DNA from: an uncultured Akkermansia sp.
Lineage (GTDB): Bacteria; Verrucomicrobiota; Verrucomicrobiia; Verrucomicrobiales; Akkermansiaceae
Assembly (NCBI GenBank): GCA_904501955.1
Contig: CAJGCY010000038.1
Span: 1-18,067, forward strand
DNA length: 18,067 nt
Direction: 5' to 3'
In this document: piece by piece, positions 14,757-18,067 of the stretch
How positions within the stretch are numbered: position 1 is the first letter of the stretch
Layout of the letters: each line of letters opens with the position of its first letter
Program-made: the position numbers and the translations under genes
Notes under the pieces: generated by a model
Database searches by the model: none
What the model saw: the letters and a program-made list of their open reading frames with translations, nothing else
What the model was told of the DNA's origin: nothing

Positions 14757-16781
14757 ATGCCCAAACAAAACGCTGACTTCATGCCGCACATCAACGGCTT
14801 ACGCGCTCTGGCCATTGCCTTGGTTGTGCTCTATCACCTGAACGCTGAGTGGTGCCCCTGCGGTTATTTCGGGGTGGATGTCTTCCTGCTCATCTCCGGC
14901 TACTTCCTTTTCAGCAAAGAGCTGCAACCGCAGCGGGTGGAAAACATGCATTACGGCCAATACCTGCTGCGCAAAGCGTGGCGATTGGGGCCGCCCACCC
15001 TCACCGTCGGCATTGTCGTGGCGGTCATCGGCGCCTTCGTTCTGCTGCAAGATCTCTATTGGATGGCGCTGCAAACCCTCACTTATTGCTGCGTGGCAGG
15101 CAGCAATGAATACGTAGCACACAGCGGCAACTACTTCAGTCCGAACACGCAGAGCAACCCGCTCATGCACCTCTGGTACATCGGGCTCATCTTGCAGACT
15201 TACATCCTGCTACCGGCGGCAGCCATCGCCATGCGCAAGCTCAGCCCCACCGCGCGCGGCTGCATTTGGTGGCTGCTCGGCGGGGTATCTTTTGCGGCCT
15301 ACCTCTTCCTGCAATACGGTGAGGCTTGGGAGAGCGCCGTGGTCACCGTCAAACAAGGACGGGAGTGGTTCTCCCCCTACTACAGCATCGTCACGCGCCT
15401 GTGGGAGCCCATGCTGGCCATGCTTGTCCTCATGCTGCCCGTTATTCCCGCCACACGCACACTCCTGCGCTCAGCTGCAGCCCTGTTGGGCTTAGGCTTG
15501 GTCATCGGCAGTTGCTATGCGTTCGAGACCGGCTCCGCCTCCGTCTTCTGCGCCGTGCTCGGCGGCATCCTGCTCTTGCAATACGGGGCAAGCGGCATCA
15601 CCGGCAAGCTACTGGGGCTGCGCCCCGTGCAGTGGCTGGGCACTGTTTCATTCTCCCTTTACTTGGTACATTGGCCCATATTCGCCATGTGGCGCTACAT
15701 CATGTTCGATGAGGTCAGCCCCGCACAGCTAGCCATTGCTGCCGTAGTTTCACTGCTCTTGGCGTGGGCGCTGTGGCGATGGGTGGAGACCCTCTGCGGC
15801 TCGTGGCAAAAATCCCTCAGCCCCCGCGCCATGGCTTGGCTGAGTGCGGCGGTTCCTGCGGGCGTCATCACCATTACCTCGCTTTTCACGTGGAATCTCC
15901 CCCTCGCTAACCTCTTGCCGAACCGCCCGAGCGAGGTGCAACGCTCCTTTGAGCTCCCCATCTTGACCGGTTATGCCACGGAGGAGCACCTGCAGGGCTT
16001 CCCGCGCGAGGTGTTCAACTCCACGCCCATCCTGCTGGGTAATGACACCACAGCGCCCATCAGCTTCCTGCTCATCGGTGACAGCCACTCCTGGCACCTG
16101 CAGCACGGCATGGATAAATTGCTGTGCGAGCAGGGCGGACGCCGCGGGCTGTACCTGAACAACTCCTGCGTACCCGCGTGGGATACCTTCATCTTGCTCT
16201 CCGCCGGTGATTCCAAGTGGGACCGCGCTCGCGGTGAGCGCATGCTGGAGTGGATTATCAACAGCAAAGACATCAACTGTGTCGTCCTCTCCGTCTACTG
16301 GAACCTCCGCTTCCGTGATAAAAACATCCGCGACTGGAACCTGCGAGCGGTGCCCCGTGAGCAAGCTCGCGCCCATCAAGAAAACGGACTCCGCGAAACC
16401 TGCCGCCGCCTCAAAGCTGCCGGCAAGCGCGTCATCGTGGTGAAAGACACCCCCTTCTTCCCCCGCAGTGAGAACCATGTGGATCGCTTCGTGCGCCGCA
16501 GCCTCATCGGCATCCCCTACGAGCTACCGGCGCAAACGCCGGAGCAAATGGCGCAACGCACAGCTGAGGAAGCGGCATTCTTCCGCAGCCTCACGGAGCA
16601 AAACCTCGCGGAGGTGATAGATGCCTCCCCCGCCCTGCAGGAAAACGGGCTCTACCCCATCCGCCTCAGCGATGGCAGCTTCCTTTACCGCGACACGAAC
16701 CACCTCGCCGCGCGCGGCTCCATCCTCGTGTCGGATTTCATCCTCCGCTACATGCAAAGCACCCCGGCGCAGCAAGATTAA
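14757..16781 (+). CDS. OafA-type acyltransferase with C-terminal SGNH domain
   Basis: The 674-residue protein joins an N-terminal acyltransferase-3 membrane domain (about 8-380, roughly ten to eleven helices) to a periplasmic SGNH hydrolase-like domain (about 430-670). The membrane domain has the R-X10-H pair at R16 and H27 (RALAIALVVLYH) and FGVDVFLLISGYF. The SGNH domain has GDSHS (441-445) with the nucleophilic serine and DTNHLA (646-651) carrying the catalytic Asp and His. Such fusions O-acetylate lipopolysaccharide or other surface polysaccharides: the membrane half moves the acyl group across and the SGNH half delivers it to the sugar. It starts 21 bases after dus and ends the operon. 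The acceptor is unknown. Confidence 0.93.
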   Translation: MPKQNADFMPHINGLRALAIALVVLYHLNAEWCPCGYFGVDVFLLISGYFLFSKELQPQRVENMHYGQYLLRKAWRLGPPTLTVGIVVAVIGAFVLLQDLYWMALQTLTYCCVAGSNEYVAHSGNYFSPNTQSNPLMHLWYIGLILQTYILLPAAAIAMRKLSPTARGCIWWLLGGVSFAAYLFLQYGEAWESAVVTVKQGREWFSPYYSIVTRLWEPMLAMLVLMLPVIPATRTLLRSAAALLGLGLVIGSCYAFETGSASVFCAVLGGILLLQYGASGITGKLLGLRPVQWLGTVSFSLYLVHWPIFAMWRYIMFDEVSPAQLAIAAVVSLLLAWALWRWVETLCGSWQKSLSPRAMAWLSAAVPAGVITITSLFTWNLPLANLLPNRPSEVQRSFELPILTGYATEEHLQGFPREVFNSTPILLGNDTTAPISFLLIGDSHSWHLQHGMDKLLCEQGGRRGLYLNNSCVPAWDTFILLSAGDSKWDRARGERMLEWIINSKDINCVVLSVYWNLRFRDKNIRDWNLRAVPREQARAHQENGLRETCRRLKAAGKRVIVVKDTPFFPRSENHVDRFVRRSLIGIPYELPAQTPEQMAQRTAEEAAFFRSLTEQNLAEVIDASPALQENGLYPIRLSDGSFLYRDTNHLAARGSILVSDFILRYMQSTPAQQD

Positions 16782-16783
16782 GC

Positions 16784-16841
16784 GTGTGCTCCGCGCATGA
16801 CAAAGTTGCCCGCACCGCGCATGGGCGCACACTCGCTTTTT
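16784..16841 (+). terminator. Possible terminator after the OafA-type gene
   Basis: GTGTGC (16784-16789) can pair with GCACAC (16827-16832), followed by TCGC and five T's (16837-16841). The long loop contains CCGCGCATG twice. Stem length and the gap to the T run make this a weak call. Confidence 0.25.
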
Positions 16842-16843
16842 GC

Positions 16844-16872
16844 TTGCGCTGCGTGGGCGGAGCGGGTATGAT
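16844..16872 (+). promoter_or_regulatory. Promoter producing a leaderless transcript
   Basis: TTGCGC (16844-16849), a 17-base spacer and TATGAT (16867-16872) are followed by six bases and then the ATG at 16879. The expected +1 is the A of that ATG. This is the same geometry as at the HD nuclease gene. Confidence 0.6.
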
Positions 16873-16878
16873 GTGTGC

Positions 16879-17349
16879 ATGAGCACAAAACTGACGGATG
16901 ACCAGCTGGAGCAGGTACGCCTGTGGGCAAGCCAAGGCATTGACCTGAACGGTATTCAGAAAAACCTAGTCGCCCACTGCGGCGTGCACCTCACCTACAT
17001 GGAGGTGCGTTTCCTCCTGCTTGACCACGGTATCGAAATCGCTCAAGCTGCCCCGGAGCCCGCCCCCGCACCGCAGGCCTCCCCTGCCCCCCAAGCTCAA
17101 CAGCAGCCTGCCCCGGCAGCAGCCCCCGCAGCAGGTACCCACCCCGTTGTGCCCACCATGACGCTGGATGACATCCAGATTCCCGGCACCTTGCTCAGCG
17201 GCAAGTGCGAGTTCCCCAGCGGCACCAAGGTCGCTTGGCAAATCGACCAAATGGGCCAGCTCGCCTGCAGCAAGGTGTGTGGCGACATGACTCCGGAGGA
17301 GCAGCAAGCCTTCGTCTTTGAGCTCCGCCAAATCCTCAGCAAGATGTAA
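16879..17349 (+). CDS. Two-domain protein of unknown function
   Basis: I do not recognise this 156-residue protein. Residues 1-55 look like a small all-helical, HTH-like module (LTDDQLEQVRLWASQGIDLN, then MEVRFLLLDHGIEI). A low-complexity linker of Ala, Pro and Gln (about 56-87) follows. The C-terminal domain (about 95-156) reads as a short beta stretch (KCEFPSGTKVAWQIDQMGQL) then an amphipathic helix (EEQQAFVFELRQILSKM). There is no signal peptide or membrane helix. The N-terminal module resembles DNA-binding helices in spacing of hydrophobic residues, but this is a guess. The ATG at 16879 is chosen because it sits exactly at the predicted transcription start; the frame is open 13 codons further up, across the promoter. 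Its 3' end overlaps the next gene by 14 bases on the opposite strand. Confidence 0.75.
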   Translation: MSTKLTDDQLEQVRLWASQGIDLNGIQKNLVAHCGVHLTYMEVRFLLLDHGIEIAQAAPEPAPAPQASPAPQAQQQPAPAAAPAAGTHPVVPTMTLDDIQIPGTLLSGKCEFPSGTKVAWQIDQMGQLACSKVCGDMTPEEQQAFVFELRQILSKM

Positions 17350-17797
17350 TCTTGCGAGGGCGGCCCACTCGGCGCAATATCTCCTCACTCTCCGCTTTGA
17401 AGCGTGCTTTCTCTTTGGCTGCGGAAGCAAAGTGAGAGTATACGCAGGCCACAATCATGAGGCCGAAAATGCTCAGTATGCCAATGATGGCATTACGGCG
17501 GGTGGAGTAGTCATTAGCTGCGGTCTCTTCCTCAGTCTCACACACCTCATCGTCCTGAGCATCGTGCGTGAGGCGGGATGATACATACGCCCCACCGGCA
17601 CAAACACCAACCCCGGAAGCACGTCTTGCCTTCCCGGCTTTTGCTCCCTTTTTGCCCAGTCGCGCAGCCTTGCTGATAAACCCGCCGACCACAGGCTGCA
17701 CCCCCGGTGCCTCCACCATGCTGTACGCAGCAGCGTGGTCAACATTGCCGAAGATAAAGAAAAGAGCCATCAGTAAGCTGAAAAGTTTTGTGTTCAT
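17336..17797 (-). CDS. Small exported or membrane protein of unknown function
   Basis: I do not recognise this 153-residue protein. It begins with a signal peptide (MNTKLFSLLMALFFIFGNVD, with a probable cleavage after HAAA at about 24). A basic, Gly/Ala-rich segment follows (43-60, SKAARLGKKGAKAGKARRAS), then an acidic segment (80-95). A membrane helix (about 103-121, NAIIGILSIFGLMIVACVY) precedes a charged C-terminal tail (128-150) that would be cytoplasmic. The basic and acidic halves of the periplasmic loop could bind each other or a polymer. No clear promoter box is seen within 60 bases upstream, where a palindrome and the right repeat copy lie. It converges on, and overlaps by 14 bases, the gene ending at 17349. 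Confidence 0.7.
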   Translation of the reverse strand: MNTKLFSLLMALFFIFGNVDHAAAYSMVEAPGVQPVVGGFISKAARLGKKGAKAGKARRASGVGVCAGGAYVSSRLTHDAQDDEVCETEEETAANDYSTRRNAIIGILSIFGLMIVACVYSHFASAAKEKARFKAESEEILRRVGRPRKITSC

Positions 17798-17834
17798 ATT
17801 CTCAAGACGGATGATGGTGGCGTTTTGTTCTCTC

Positions 17835-17849
17835 CTTTTTTGAAAAAAG
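17835..17849. other. A/T-rich perfect palindrome upstream of the small membrane protein gene
   Basis: CTTTTTTGAAAAAAG is a 7-base inverted repeat around one central base. It lies 38 bases upstream of the start at 17797 and 14 bases inside the right repeat copy. It could be a protein-binding site or part of a transcript hairpin. The remainder of 17798-17863 shows nothing else I can support. Confidence 0.35.
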
Positions 17850-17863
17850 TTTGCTAATGGGGG

Positions 17864-18036
17864 GCTTCTAACTAGTCTCTACTACGCGATAAATCGGAAT
17901 TTGGCGAGCGAAGCGAGCGGAATTCAGAGCCCTTTAGGGCGACGGACGTTAGGCAGGCGGTGGAGTGAGCGTCAGCGAACGGAACCCCTGTATAGCAACA
18001 AAAAAGGAAATGGAACCCAGGGAACCTGTGGTGACA
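17864..18036 (-). repeat. Structured intergenic repeat, right copy (inverted)
   Basis: This is the inverted partner of 47-232. The 36-base block is at 17864-17899 (three differences), GCGAGCGGAATTC at 17913-17925, GACGGACGTTAGGCAG at 17941-17956, GGTGGA at 17959-17964, CGGAACCCCTGT at 17980-17991 and the identical 29-base block at 18008-18036. Between them the sequence differs from the left copy. The second hairpin is now GCCCT-TT-AGGGC (17929-17940), which keeps the pairing with different bases. The first hairpin is replaced by GTGAGCGTCAGCGAAC, a direct AGCG repeat without a good stem. It ends 31 bases before the window edge. Confidence 0.85.
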
Positions 18037-18067
18037 TATAATGGCGAGGACCGTAGCGAAGCGAAGC

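Noticed and set aside
1..18067. CRISPR arrays, tRNA or rRNA genes, transposases, integrases and toxin-antitoxin pairs
   Set aside because: None seen. The repeats at the ends are two diverged copies and not a regular array, and no mobile-element protein is encoded.

Overview
The window looks like chromosomal sequence from a Verrucomicrobiota bacterium, most likely Akkermansiaceae or Akkermansia-like. This placement is an inference from several signs: moderately high GC; a di-heme type B succinate dehydrogenase encoded as C-A-B; almost no Shine-Dalgarno sequences; an FHA/DUF4384 and vWA-plus-ankyrin cluster; and a class II aldolase with strong codon bias beside glycan genes. No rRNA or other marker is present, so the genus is not proven.

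Layout from left to right. Bases 47-232 hold a structured repeat whose inverted partner lies at 17864-18036, so the two copies frame the whole gene block. A three-gene minus-strand operon (4262 to 269) encodes an exported ankyrin protein, a membrane-anchored vWA protein and an FHA-DUF4384 protein. Divergent from it is a two-gene operon: an OB-fold/HD-domain nuclease of the YhaM type and a LysE/RhtB exporter. Next is sdhCAB (6156-9619), with its own promoter, strong codon bias and a clear intrinsic terminator at 9646-9680. A GT2 glycosyltransferase follows, convergent with a minus-strand pair consisting of a GT4 glycosyltransferase and an acyltransferase-3 protein. A divergent promoter pair at 12834-12933 then drives this GT4 operon and a plus-strand operon of class II aldolase, DusC-like tRNA-dihydrouridine synthase and an OafA-type acyltransferase with an SGNH domain. 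The window ends with a 156-residue protein of unknown function and a convergent, 14-base-overlapping small membrane protein.

How the genes work together: sdhCAB provides quinone-linked succinate oxidation or fumarate reduction. The two glycosyltransferases and two acyltransferases are plausibly part of surface glycan assembly and O-acylation. The ankyrin/vWA/FHA operon spans periplasm, membrane and cytoplasm and is the best candidate for an uncharacterised system.

The strongest window-wide signal is in gene expression. Seven sigma70-like promoters can be read, and each places its -10 box very close to the start codon. Predicted leaders are 0, 0, 3, 4, 5, 11 and 23 bases, and no start codon has a convincing Shine-Dalgarno sequence. 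Two genes appear to be strictly leaderless, and this changes the likely start codon of both.
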